Origin: Acanthopleura granulata | Lineage: Eukaryota > Mollusca > Polyplacophora > Chitonida > Chitonidae | Direction of reading: 5' to 3' | Assembly: GCA_016165875.1 (NCBI GenBank) | Contig: JABBOT010000031.1 | Location: 62,001 to 126,000 of the forward strand | DNA length: 64,000 bases | Shown here: piece by piece, positions 48,901 to 55,072 of the stretch | How the letters are laid out: each line of letters starts with the position of its first letter | How positions within the stretch are numbered: position 1 is the first letter of the stretch | Position numbers and translations under genes: made by a program | The notes under the pieces: generated by a model | The model's input: only the letters and a program-made list of their open reading frames with translations | What the model was told of the DNA's origin: nothing | Database searches by the model: none

Positions 48901-51900
48901 CCGTCGGTATGCATTTCTGTAATAAACGGAAACTTCATCTAGACCCTGAGCTTAATTTTTGTGGTGAACCAGTGAAGATTGTTGGGGAAAATAAATTTTT
49001 AGGAGTTATATTCGATAGTAAACTATCTTTTATACCTCACTTAAAAACGCTTGAAGCTAAATGTATAAAGGCTCTCGATATAATTAAGGTCGTGTCTAGC
49101 ACCGATTGGGGTGCTGACCGATCTGTTTTACTTAATTTATATCGTTCTCTGGTGAGGTCAAAATTGGACTATGGGTCCATCATTTATGGTTCCGCTAGGA
49201 AATCATATCTTAAAATGTTGGATCCGGTCCATCACCAAGGTCTGAGGCTCAGCCTTGGTGCCTTTAGAGTCTCACCAGTAGAGAGTTTATACAATGAGCC
49301 AATGAGCCTTCTTTACATAACCGACGTATTAAACTCAGCCTTCAATATGCAATAAAGCTTAAAACTCACCCAACAAACCCTGCCTACCACTGTGTTTTCA
49401 ATCCATCATACGTAAACAAATATACTAAATGTCCTAACACGATCCCTCCGTTCGGTCTTCGTATACGGGACCATGTTGTGGAAGCTAACATCAAGCTAGA
49501 GGAGATAGCTCCGGTATCTTTTCCGGAGTCTCCTCCCTGGCTTCTTCCACAACCTAAAGTAATATTTGATCTACGTCAACATAATAAATCGAACACAAAT
49601 CCTCTTATAATTCAACAAGCTTTTGCTGAAATTAAGGCTAATTATCCAAATTATAAATTTATATACACTGATGGGTCGAAGGATGGGGACAGGGTTGCGG
49701 CTGCGGCTGTCTTAGAACAGCGGGTCTCTTCTCTTCGTCTTCCGTCTTCATCGTCTATCTTTTCTGCAGAAGCCAGGGCTATACTCCTGGCCTTATCATA
49801 TGTTTCCTCTGGGCGTGCCCAGAGGGCAATGGTATGTGGTGACTCGCTCTCCTGCCTTTTGGCAATGCAGAATAATAAATTCAAAAACCCGCTTATTTTG
49901 CAAATTTTAGCCTTACATAGAAAATTGATTAAAAGAGGCAAAGATATTATATTCTGTTGGATACCAAGCCATGTTGGTATCCATGGAAACACAGTCGTGG
50001 ACAGGGAGGCAAAGGCTGCCCTAAATAAATCCGTATCAAAAGTTAAAATCCCATACGCTGATTTTAAATCTAACATTCTTAAGTATATTCGTCGCCTTTG
50101 GCAGGGTGAATGGGACGTGCAGGTGTGTAATAAACTGCACGCTATTCACCCTGTTATTGGACATAACTCTTATACACTGGGTATGTCTCGTAGAGACCAA
50201 GTGGTTTTAACAAGATGCCGTGTTGGGCATTCTCGTCTAACACACAATTTTATCCTGGATGGGAGCAGTGCTCCCGAGTGTGTTGGATGTGGTGCTGAAT
50301 ACGGCATGAAACATATCCTGATTGACTGTGTGGACTTTGCCCATGTGCGGCAAAAATTCTACACAGTAAACTCCATATATGATTTGTTTGACAGCATCGC
50401 TGGCGACGCTGTCATAAAGTATTTGAAGGCCATTGGGCTGTATCATAAAATATAAATTTTATTTTCATACATACTCGTGATAAAACTTCCTTAATATTCT
50501 GGTTTTCGAGTTTTAGCTGTTTCGGTTTTCTTACCTGATTTTAATCATGTCCGTACGTTTTTGGTTTGTTTTTAATGTTCTCATGTCACCATCGAAAACC
50601 TGAACTGTCTCGTGTTTCCACCTTATTCTCGCCACGCGATGGCTGAGATATTGCCGATGTGGCGTTAATCCATAATCATTCATTCATTCATTATACATAA
50701 ATACTAAAACAGTTTTGGTCAGATAGATTCAATGGCTTTATCATACGTTTCATCCGGCGCTGCCCACAGAGCAGTCATATGCAGTGACTCATTGTGGCTC
50801 CTGGAAGTGACGTGATAGCATTTTGTTACCTTGGTAACCTCGAGGGGTGGGTATGGATATTAATCCTGGGAAAACTTTGTCAGTTTTATTCACAAAGAAA
50901 TAAAATTCTGACGTATTTCAACTAGGTACAAAATGAGAGTATAGAAATTTATACTGCATCAAGAACCTTAGACTCTGTGTGGCAGTGTCATCCAGTCTGT
51001 GCTCCAGCACTCTTAAATTCGGAGCCAAATCGGGGACCCAACTGATCGAATTGCGCATGTGTCAGCTGAACTCGCACAGTTCTCCTGGGTCATTACACTG
51101 CATTAGCGACTAACCCCTCTTATCCACGGACTCCTCAAGTGAATAAATAATGTCACACTGTCATCGCTGGTGTGTGTTTTCCTAAAGCAAGTCAGTAAAA
51201 CCAGTGTACTCTTTTTTTTCTGTGATGGATGCACGTCAGCCTTTCTGTATGGTTGTGCTCCTAAAATAAAGGGGTTTATATAGGTCAAAACCAATGAATT
51301 TAAAGAGCAGAGAATGATAATCCTAAAGAATTAGACTTTGCATGTTACGGATTTTAAATGCTAGGTCCATTTCAGAAACCAGGGGTATTTTCCTATCCGA
51401 TGATGCCAAGCCTTTAAAATATGTATGTTCTTCAATCAGCAATGATTAGCTGAGGAGAGCACAGTGCAGGAGTTTTAAAACCCCTCTGTTAAGCTCACAT
51501 CGATTGTTTAAGGCAGCGACCCCATTATTAACTACTTAATAACTACTGTCTAGCCGATCGCTAGACATTTTTGTTTATCGTAAATTCTCCGCACTGTTGC
51601 GGGTTTTAGGCTTTTGAGCTACCCAATGTGGAACAGTGTGAATCCTGCAACGAAAAACTCCTGCGATCATTGCTGATACCCCAGATTTTTCGAATGGACC
51701 TCTGTTAGACGTTGTATCCGTCGCATACAACGTATACTTCATGAGGCAAGAGGATGGAGTGTTTCGACACAGCTTAGTTCCACCTTGTTTAAGTGATGTC
51801 ATCCGCAATACCAAAATAAATGTTGAATCATGCATGAAATTCGAAGTATATAAATCTACCCTACCTTACCATAAGATCCTACAAGGTGGTGTAGTCATAA

Positions 51901-52670
51901 ACAGTAAAGCTTAATATTGATATTATAATAATGCCGCTAATCTATATTCAGATTTACCAGAGTGGCTTGTTCATCAACACTGAATGTAGGAGGTTCGAAG
52001 TCTTGATGTATATGCAAAAGAAAGTGGCGAAATTAAGGGAGGAGATCTCTGAATCTGGCGAAAGCATTGTGATGGACTTAATTCAAGATTTCAACGGTAT
52101 GATAGTTAGTTATTTACAAAAGGGTATCAAATTAATGGAAATAAATATTTGCTCCTCACAAAAGAGGGGCACATATTATTAGGATTGTGAGACAAACAGC
52201 TGCTTACATGCTATCAGGTATAGTGGGTTATAGCGTTCATTGCAGACAGCGCCTAGAAGAAGGTCGACCTGCTCGACCCCGCGAAAGGCGCGGAGAGCGT
52301 GGACCCACGTCCTCGGCGACTTCCTTGCCCTCCGCAGGGCCCGCGAATGTCACGGTTTTATTCAACAAGCGCTGGTATCTTGAAACTAGAAAGGTAATCA
52401 TGAAAACCTCAGAGGCTACGCCCAGCACATGTACTTGAGTATCGGTATGGAGATCAAACTACCGCGAGTAGCTTACAAGTGTTGCATATTTATGTAATTC
52501 CCATTAGTTATTGGTTTCTGCGCAATTGCGGCGCTTTTTATATAGTGCGGATGCTTTGTATATAGTATTGTGTTCACTTTCATTTTGTCTATCCTCAGAT
52601 TAAGCTTAAAACCCGACAGGATTCAAGGCATAATGTTTACACACTTAATGATTTCCTTGATTCGGACTGA
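12800..52670 (+). CDS. Tandem-CARD RIG-I-like protein with degraded helicase (13 exons)
   Basis: Joining exons 12800-12953, 13813-13947, 25470-25799, 38344-38487, 39373-39527, 39855-40223, 40870-41026, 42218-42322, 42979-43157, 43343-43444 (weak), 51952-52096, 52338-52393 and 52599-52670 gives one frame of about 700 residues, with matching phases at every junction. Approximate order: CARD1 18-105, CARD2 115-205, Ser/acidic linker 207-260, helicase from 265. The CARDs resemble those of RIG-I/MDA5, which bind MAVS-type adaptors in the cytosol. The helicase follows the RLR motif order, but motif I reads PVKSGKR (residues 292-298), the DECH box reads ELGI (394-397), motif III reads STS (434-436) and motif V is unrecognisable. 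It stops in Hel2, with no motif VI and no C-terminal RNA-binding domain; vertebrate RLRs with CARDs are 900-1000 residues. A pseudo-helicase sensor or adaptor is my inference. An old pseudogene is less likely because frame and splice sites are intact. Confidence 0.75.
13813..13947 (+). CDS. RLR-like exon 2: second half of CARD1
   Basis: The acceptor is tgttgtag and the donor is G|GTGAGA; it enters and leaves in phase 1. It encodes residues 52-96, with [20 protein letters not shown] and EELG. The W..F...L...G signature matches the last helices of RLR CARD1. A Gypsy LTR probably begins only about a dozen bases past the donor. Confidence 0.75.
13960..14846 (-). repeat. Probable 3' LTR of the Gypsy element
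   Basis: On the minus strand a purine-rich tract (gagtggcgggataa) is followed by tgttacgagg at 14846, a common LTR start. The far end is set tentatively at 13960, where the minus strand reads ...gttaca. A TATA-like tataaaac lies inside near 14200. The start is moderately supported and the end is a guess, because no second LTR is present to compare. Confidence 0.45.
15028..15211 (-). repeat. 56-base tandem repeat in the Gypsy 3' region
   Basis: The block caccaaacaatg...gcgattacaacattgatcag recurs at 15035, 15091 and 15147, with a partial unit at 15203: period 56, about 3.2 copies, few mismatches. It lies between the integrase stop and the LTR. The rest of 14847-16274 is non-coding, with two short hairpins at 16119-16147 and 16164-16197. 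Confidence 0.85.
16275..18727 (-). CDS. Gypsy pol C-terminal part: RT, RNase H, integrase, chromodomain
   Basis: About 815 residues are open without a break. From the N-terminal side: the RT catalytic box [10 protein letters not shown], the thumb ([20 protein letters not shown]), RNase H ([24 protein letters not shown]), the integrase zinc finger (H...H...CTKC), the integrase core with [12 protein letters not shown] and LLSDRGTNF, then [16 protein letters not shown], which carries the final Glu, and a C-terminal chromodomain ([20 protein letters not shown], then TWEPESHI). Chromodomains in this position steer integration toward marked chromatin in chromoviruses. The ORF runs on upstream into LINE sequence by chance (to 18779), so its true start is lost. 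It cannot transpose alone. Confidence 0.9.
19374..20741 (+). pseudogene. LINE ORF1, one nonsense codon
   Basis: It is the same protein as the ORF1 at 5307. A TAA at 19851-19853 replaces a Lys codon in a run of A, after 159 residues. Beyond it the frame is open to the stop, with all three knuckles, the first one intact as [15 protein letters not shown] single substitution would account for its inactivation. The TAATG overlap with ORF2 is kept. Confidence 0.88.
20741..24436 (+). pseudogene. LINE ORF2, 1231 codons with a single nonsense codon
   Basis: The frame is open for all 1231 codons except a TAA at 20903-20905 (LKNY*VYS where other copies read NYSLYS). It has the endonuclease ([24 protein letters not shown]), RT ([72 protein letters not shown]), RNase H ([41 protein letters not shown]...VDREAK) and a terminal Cys/His cluster. 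Every catalytic motif is present, so this copy died recently. Confidence 0.92.
24685..25270. other. Intron 2, nothing recognised
   Basis: This is AT-rich intronic DNA. I tested whether it holds the missing 5' half of the Gypsy element and saw no RT or protease blocks. Confidence 0.5.
25271..25456 (+). repeat. SINE-like repeat directly before exon 3
   Basis: It belongs to the same family as 10706-10935 (gtgcctctcaccaatgctgt, cctgcggatggccgtgggtt, aatcaaataaaca). It ends only about 14 bases before the exon 3 acceptor, so its A-rich tail probably sits among the branch-point or pyrimidine-tract sequence of that exon. Confidence 0.7.
25470..25799 (+). CDS. RLR-like exon 3: complete CARD2
   Basis: The acceptor is ttttttgtgcag and the donor is G|GTTAGT; it is phase 1 on both sides. 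It encodes residues 97-206. It opens with [20 protein letters not shown], then [13 protein letters not shown] and a six-helix CARD ending in [20 protein letters not shown]. The order I/L-QP....K....LL..L...L, then a glycine-rich loop and T..LL.R, is the pattern of the second CARD of RIG-I/MDA5. It is the strongest single exon of the gene. Confidence 0.8.
26184..26318. repeat. Palindromic hairpin element in intron 3
   Basis: Arms 26184-26200 and 26302-26318 (ccatg[t]acaaatcacct against its reverse complement, one mismatch) enclose further imperfect pairing such as gggagttgt/acaactcc. It resembles a small foldback or MITE. I do not recognise the family. Confidence 0.5.
27356..28687 (+). pseudogene. 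LINE ORF1, decayed
   Basis: The ATG at 27356 is followed by frameshifts within 100 bases and again near 27570 and 27800. Knuckle remnants remain in shifted frames near 27920-28060, and the Ser-rich tail is open from 28265 to the stop that overlaps ORF2 as TAATG. It cannot make a protein. Confidence 0.8.
28687..32322 (+). pseudogene. LINE ORF2, decayed 5' part and intact 3' part
   Basis: The endonuclease and RT parts have several frameshifts, short deletions and a stop (TAG near 30165), and the YVDD region near 30650 is out of frame. From 30775 to 32322 a 515-residue frame covers the RT thumb, RNase H ([26 protein letters not shown]) and the Cys/His cluster without a break. The contrast between the halves is unusual for one insertion. 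Confidence 0.85.
32600..32832 (+). pseudogene. LINE ORF1, C-terminal end only
   Basis: The readable tail [20 protein letters not shown] ... SPIRLPP ends at the TAA overlapping the next ATG. It matches the ORF1 tails of copies 2, 3 and 7 at a diverged level. Confidence 0.75.
32832..35905 (+). pseudogene. LINE ORF2, broken
   Basis: It has an endonuclease start ([10 protein letters not shown]) and a loss of the [12 protein letters not shown] motif near 33240. A 62-base direct duplication (rcctgcgaaggtctggaac) lies at 33885-33998, with a stop near 34418. A deletion near 34886 removes YVDD. Another near 35850 joins the middle of RNase H to the last residues. It is dead. Confidence 0.85.
36150..37381 (+). 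mobile_element. I-type LINE copy 6, older subfamily, 5'-truncated
   Basis: It contains only the end of ORF2 (RNase H, 36150-37153) with an early stop near 36314 and a frameshift near 36830. RNase H reads YTDRSKDGD, with the Gly of the motif changed. The 3' UTR differs from the other copies over most of its length, yet keeps gagatattgccaatgtggcg and the CATT tail, so this is a sister subfamily. Confidence 0.85.
37860..38026 (+). repeat. SINE-like repeat in intron 3
   Basis: It is the same family (catgcggatggtagtggttt, gtacaagtgaaatatgagta, tcaaataaataaatcaaatg). The stretch 37382-37859 before it holds nothing I recognise. Confidence 0.65.
38344..38487 (+). CDS. RLR-like exon 4: linker between CARDs and helicase
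   Basis: It has a strong pyrimidine-rich acceptor (ttttctttacttgtcgcatacag) and donor G|GTCTGC, phase 1 on both sides. It encodes residues 207-254, rich in Ser, Arg and acids ([20 protein letters not shown]). Low-complexity charged linkers are usual between CARDs and helicase in RLRs. There is no motif of its own, so support is from splice sites, phase and position. Confidence 0.6.
39209..39340 (+). repeat. Tandem duplication, about 65 bases, intron 4
   Basis: ttttgtccaaaccagtacag and its neighbour (from 39274) repeat the same block, including ccgtctcatcaga and tacagtgtat. There are two copies with a few differences. The rest of intron 4 shows nothing recognisable. Confidence 0.8.
39373..39527 (+). 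CDS. RLR-like exon 5: Q-like region and helicase motif I
   Basis: The acceptor is ttaactaatcaacag and the donor is AAG|GTAAGT; it enters in phase 1 and leaves in phase 0. It encodes residues 255-306. [20 protein letters not shown] followed by [18 protein letters not shown] lines up with the RLR block L..YQ.E.....L..KN.IIC.PTGSGKT.VA. The Walker Lys is kept (K297), but the first Gly of GSGKT is Lys (K294) and the Thr is Arg (R298). See findings. Confidence 0.78.
39855..40223 (+). CDS. RLR-like exon 6: Hel1, motifs Ia to II
   Basis: The acceptor is tatgttttatcaag and the donor is CAG|GTATCT, phase 0 on both sides. It encodes residues 307-429. [18 protein letters not shown] corresponds to motif Ia (VLV.K..L..Q), [14 protein letters not shown] to the block before motif II (IIISTAQIL.N.L), and [12 protein letters not shown] to motif II, where RLRs and Dicer have a DECH box. 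The two acidic residues of the box are lost (only Glu394 at its first place). The exon ends at SPQ, the usual residues before motif III. Confidence 0.78.
40294..40530 (+). repeat. 118-base tandem duplication in intron 6
   Basis: cactattaatttctttct recurs at 40303 and 40421, followed by cagtagcttttgtagacg and gaaacattatttttcatgtg in both units. The two units differ at only a few positions, so the duplication is recent. Confidence 0.9.
40870..41026 (+). CDS. RLR-like exon 7: motif III and end of Hel1
   Basis: The acceptor is ttactatttaccaag and the donor is G|GTGAGT; it enters in phase 0 and leaves in phase 1. It encodes residues 430-481. [11 protein letters not shown] replaces the RLR block ILGLTASPGVG; what follows ([19 protein letters not shown]) lines up with the L...LDA..I.TV....V stretch after motif III. 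Another frame of the same DNA is also open but has no family resemblance. Confidence 0.75.
41801..41915 (+). repeat. Degenerate SINE-like fragment (three tandem-block copies)
   Basis: Weak resemblance to the SINE-like 3' half: gtgtggatgtttccctcagg, catataagagaaatagtctt, cggcgttcaacaccaatcca. It is repeated in the other blocks near 53429 and 61170. Intron 7 otherwise shows nothing. Confidence 0.45.
42218..42322 (+). CDS. RLR-like exon 8, copy 1: Hel1-Hel2i linker
   Basis: The acceptor is gtatttttctgtag and the donor is A|GTAAGT, phase 1 on both sides. It encodes residues 482-516: [20 protein letters not shown] and [15 protein letters not shown]. It corresponds to the F...L..IM..I helix at the start of the RLR insertion domain. 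Confidence 0.72.
42543..42690 (-). repeat. Inverted SINE-like repeat (three tandem-block copies)
   Basis: The reverse complement reads ccgtcgtataagtgaaataa, acggcgtaaaacaccaattg and ctggcttcctc-type blocks of the SINE-like family. Copies are at 54171 and 61914. It is followed by a TA/TATG-rich microsatellite (42702-42821 here), which differs in length among the blocks. Confidence 0.65.
42702..42821. repeat. Microsatellite, TA/TATG-rich
   Basis: Alternating tatata and tatgta runs; longest in copy 3 (62080-62240) and shortest in copy 2 (54336-54450). The open frames through it are artefacts of low complexity. Confidence 0.9.
42979..43157 (+). CDS. RLR-like exon 9, copy 1: Hel2i
   Basis: The acceptor is atgtctcttctag and the donor is ACG|GTATTT; it enters in phase 1 and leaves in phase 0. 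It encodes residues 517-576. [20 protein letters not shown] and [15 protein letters not shown] line up without gaps with the RLR Hel2i stretch (G.Q.YE.W......A.......C...L..Y..AL). In-frame AG|ATG at the exon start could also look like a start codon. Confidence 0.72.
43343..43444 (+). CDS. RLR-like exon 10 candidate, copy 1: Hel2i helix
   Basis: The frame [17 protein letters not shown] matches the RLR helix that follows the previous exon (I.D..R..DAL..L..F). The flanking signals are weak (acceptor aattcaacaag, donor TCT|GTCCAT), and a TGA lies six bases past the donor. It may be a terminal exon of a short form, or the borders may be wrong. The same frame is open in copies 2 and 3. Confidence 0.4.
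43454..45581. other. Intron, copy 1
   Basis: It is intronic in the model. It contains a GGT microsatellite at 44791-44820 and no exon that I can support. Counterparts are at 55082-57240 (copy 2) and 62875-64000 (copy 3, with a deletion of about 475 bases at 63795). Confidence 0.6.
46229..47593 (+). pseudogene. LINE ORF1, one nonsense codon
   Basis: It is open for 205 residues to a TAA at 46844-46846 inside the first zinc knuckle (CFNC* where others read CFNCQ). It is then open to the end, with [14 protein letters not shown] and [15 protein letters not shown]. One base change would explain the loss. It overlaps ORF2 as TAATG. Confidence 0.88.
47593..50455 (+). pseudogene. LINE ORF2 lacking most of RT
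   Basis: The endonuclease is intact ([10 protein letters not shown]). A frameshift occurs near 48815. At about 48896 an internal deletion joins the N-terminal linker (YNRPF) directly to the RT thumb ([14 protein letters not shown]), removing the FFDLEKA to YVDD blocks. There is another frameshift near 49300, then intact RNase H to 50455. It has no polymerase activity. Confidence 0.88.
50733..50795 (+). repeat. Short LINE ORF2 scrap in copy 1
   Basis: ggctttatcatacgtttcat and gcagtgactc are the start of the older LINE fragment that copy 2 carries at 57283-58168. Here all but about 63 bases were deleted, up to ggctcctggaagtgacgtg. Confidence 0.8.
50796..51951. other. Intron, copy 1
   Basis: No exon or known repeat is seen. 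It is nearly identical to 58522-59675 in copy 2. Confidence 0.6.
51952..52096 (+). CDS. RLR-like exon 11, copy 1: start of Hel2
   Basis: Two in-phase acceptors are possible (attcag before 51952 or ttaccag before 51961). The donor is G|GTATGA. It enters in phase 0 and leaves in phase 1. [18 protein letters not shown] and [11 protein letters not shown] correspond to LF.EN.........PE...L.KLR..I, which precedes motif IV in RLRs. Copy 2 differs by two residues (RFDAL). Confidence 0.65.
52338..52393 (+). CDS. RLR-like exon 12, copy 1: motif IV
   Basis: The strong acceptor gacttccttgccctccgcag gives phase 1 entry, and donor AAG|GTAATC leaves in phase 0. [19 protein letters not shown] resembles motif IV (.IIF..TR....L). 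In copy 2 the frame stays open past this donor to 60216; in copy 1 an extra C near 52408 shuts that longer form. Confidence 0.6.
52599..52670 (+). CDS. RLR-like exon 13, copy 1: degenerate motif V and stop
   Basis: The acceptor is cattttgtctatcctcag, phase 0. It encodes [20 protein letters not shown] then DSD and TGA at 52668-52670. The spacing matches F.....NLL.AT.VA.EG.D of RLR motif V, but the conserved residues are replaced. It ends the protein before motif VI. Confidence 0.6.
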   Translation: MKLKTRQDSRHNVYTLNDFLDSD

Positions 52671-53845
52671 TCGTTGGTTTAGTTGTCACCTTAATATTCG
52701 AAATATAGACAACTTTTAACACGTCGTTTGAGTTTCAGAAAATTCAAGAAATTTCGTTCCGGTAGTTTTCTGAGATTTCATGAGATTTCTTTGGGTGTAC
52801 TGCATTTGCTGCCTTGCCTTCATGAAATATGGAATCACTTTTGTGGGATAACCAGTACAGTAAACTAAATGAACATAAACTGTGAGATGAGAGTTTTTTC
52901 TAAAGCTATCTAAGAGCTAACTGAAAAGAAAGTTTTATTCATTTATAGATTTTCTCTCACTATCTGCGAAGACGCTTTACTTCAGATTTGCCTTTTCCTG
53001 ATGGTACAATGTCATATCTTGGTTACTACTAGTCAGAAATATCAAAGAATATGGTGATTTTGTTTGGTGTCGGGAATAGTCATTAGTGTCTGCTTTCTTT
53101 CGGCTGTCAGTTTGGCGACGTGTCAGAGGGTACTTTGCTTTGAAGAATTCAACTTCACACACTTAGCCAGCAAATCGCACTAGAGTATACTACTTGTTAA
53201 ATATCTTGATGATCTATCTTCGCGTCGGTAACTTTGTCCGGGAAAGACGTCACACATTAGCGGACTGTCAATTCGGAAGTAGTAGAGGAAATTGTGTGTA
53301 TCACGTGACTAGTGGTGGCCGCAGAAGAGAAGGAGACACTTTCACACTCACTGTCCAGTAACGATCCTACAACGTGACATCTTTCCCGGGCACAGTATCC
53401 GTGTCACTCATGCAGATAATTATCAAATGCAACGTGTGGATGTTTCCCTCAGGCTCTGCTTGGTTTGCACCGATCGCGATGCCAGCCGCCATCATATAAG
53501 AGAAATAGTCTTCAGTACGGCGTTCAACACCAATCCACACACAAAAAAAATCAAAATTAACAAATGGTATTGTAGCGCGCTATGTGCGAGGTCACTGTGA
53601 ATTTGCATCCCTCGAAGCGAAGTTAGATGGCATCCAAGAGACAGCTTTTGTACGGGTAGGTGTTGATATGTTAATGACGACGCCTGGAAAACAACAATAC
53701 AAAGTCGTTCAGTGTCTGAATTTCAGACTAAATCACAACATGTACTAATAAAACCCTCCACTTAAAGAAAAATATTTCAGGTATACATTCGCCGTGTATT
53801 CAATACAGGCGGTAGTATATGCATTGTATATGTATTTTTTTGTAG

Positions 53846-53950
53846 AAATTACAGCAGTACCCGAAAAACACAACCTGGGGTTTGATGGGATGATCAATGA
53901 GCTTATGTCACGTGTAGAAAAGGCCATGAAGGAACACTATCAGTCCAACA
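53846..53950 (+). CDS. RLR-like exon 8, copy 2
   Basis: Same splice sites and phase as copy 1, frame open. It differs at the start (EITAVPEKH instead of ERTVVPEKH). Confidence 0.65.
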
Positions 53951-54606
53951 GTAAGTCATCAAGGCGAACTGTTACTTTAAGTAACTATTATAGATCCGTG
54001 TTACTGGAATACGGCGGTCGACATGCATTGTAAGCGAATTGATTTTTAAACTCCCTACCCGCATGGTGGCTGGGTATGTATAGGATTGCAATTTGTCTGT
54101 CAGTCTGTCAATCTGGCAGTTGGTCACAAACGTTTTCTGGACTGTTAAGAAAACGGTACCACGTAATCAATTCAATTGGTGTTTTACGCCGTACTCAACA
54201 TTATTTCACTTATACGACGGCGGCCAACATCATTGTGGGAGGAAACCGGACAGAACCGGGCGAAACCCACGACCATCTGTAGGTTGCTGGCTGACCTTCC
54301 CACGTACAGCTGGAGAGGAAGCCAGCATGATCTTGTATATATATATGTATGTGTATGTATATATACATATATGTATGTGTGTGTATATATAGATGCTTGT
54401 ATGTATGGATGTATGTATGTATATATATGTATGAATATATATATGTATGTAACAGTTACAGCGTACATAACATCAAAGAAATCTGTGACATCACTGTACT
54501 TCAACGTGTTCGGTGTGGTCAAAAAAGAACCAAAATAAAATTTTGCACTAAACTATGTGTTTTTTGCCCTAAGTTTTGCTCTAAGTAACTAATATGTCTC
54601 TTCTAG

Positions 54607-54785
54607 AGATGTCTTCCGATTATTCCGAAAACAGAATGGAGGAGTTGATCGCCCCTCCTACGGACAGGACATCGGTGAAGTACGTGACCTGGCTGAAAAC
54701 TAACAAGGCCACATTGAGAGAAGCATCAAAGAGAGAAGGATGCAAACGCGCAGAATTTTTCTTGAGCTGTTTGAGACTGGCCACG
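54607..54785 (+). CDS. RLR-like exon 9, copy 2
   Basis: Frame, acceptor and donor are kept. Replacements include MSSDYSEN for MPSDHSEN and TLREASK for TLGEASK. Confidence 0.65.
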
Positions 54786-54970
54786 GTATTTATTGATTTA
54801 TTTATTAATTTTTTTATTGATTGATTGAGTGATTGAGTGGTTTATTTTATGTATTTGTTTATTTATTGCATGTATGGTTTTGTTGCGTTTGTGTGCGCAG
54901 TTATTTATGTAACTTTGCTTTTGTTCTGTGCGATGGTAATGAAACAGCAGCCATATACAAATTCAACAAG

Positions 54971-55072
54971 TGGCGTAGGAACATTACAACGTTAGACTGC
55001 GCACACGGGCTGCTCATTGTCCCCATGGCCCTACTAACATTCACTCAGAACGGGGGAATCAGCAGATTCTCT
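54971..55072 (+). CDS. RLR-like exon 10 candidate, copy 2
   Basis: The counterpart of 43343-43444, open with two replacements (LLIVPMALL). The borders are as uncertain as in copy 1. Confidence 0.35.

Larger units (their letters stand above)
45582..50692 (+). mobile_element. I-type LINE copy 7, in copy 1 of the exon block
   Basis: It has the complete 5' UTR (45582-46228), ORF1, ORF2 with an internal deletion, 3' UTR and CATT tail. The matching position in copy 2 (57241) has no LINE, and the flanks run together there (gtcattatacataaatacta). So the element entered after the block was duplicated, or only copy 1 received it. Confidence 0.92.
41063..52690 (+). repeat. Tandem 3' exon block, copy 1
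   Basis: It is homologous to 52691-60431. The block begins at ttaatattcgaaata (41063, 52691, 60432). Copy 1 holds exons 8-13 and is interrupted by a LINE at 45582-50692. Near 50794 it lacks about 1.18 kb that copy 2 has at 57344-58519. Confidence 0.92.

Noticed and set aside
52187..52438. Long frame [17 protein letters not shown]... taken as a gene
   Set aside because: Only its end (from 52338) matches motif IV and follows a strong acceptor; the earlier part reads through intron sequence.
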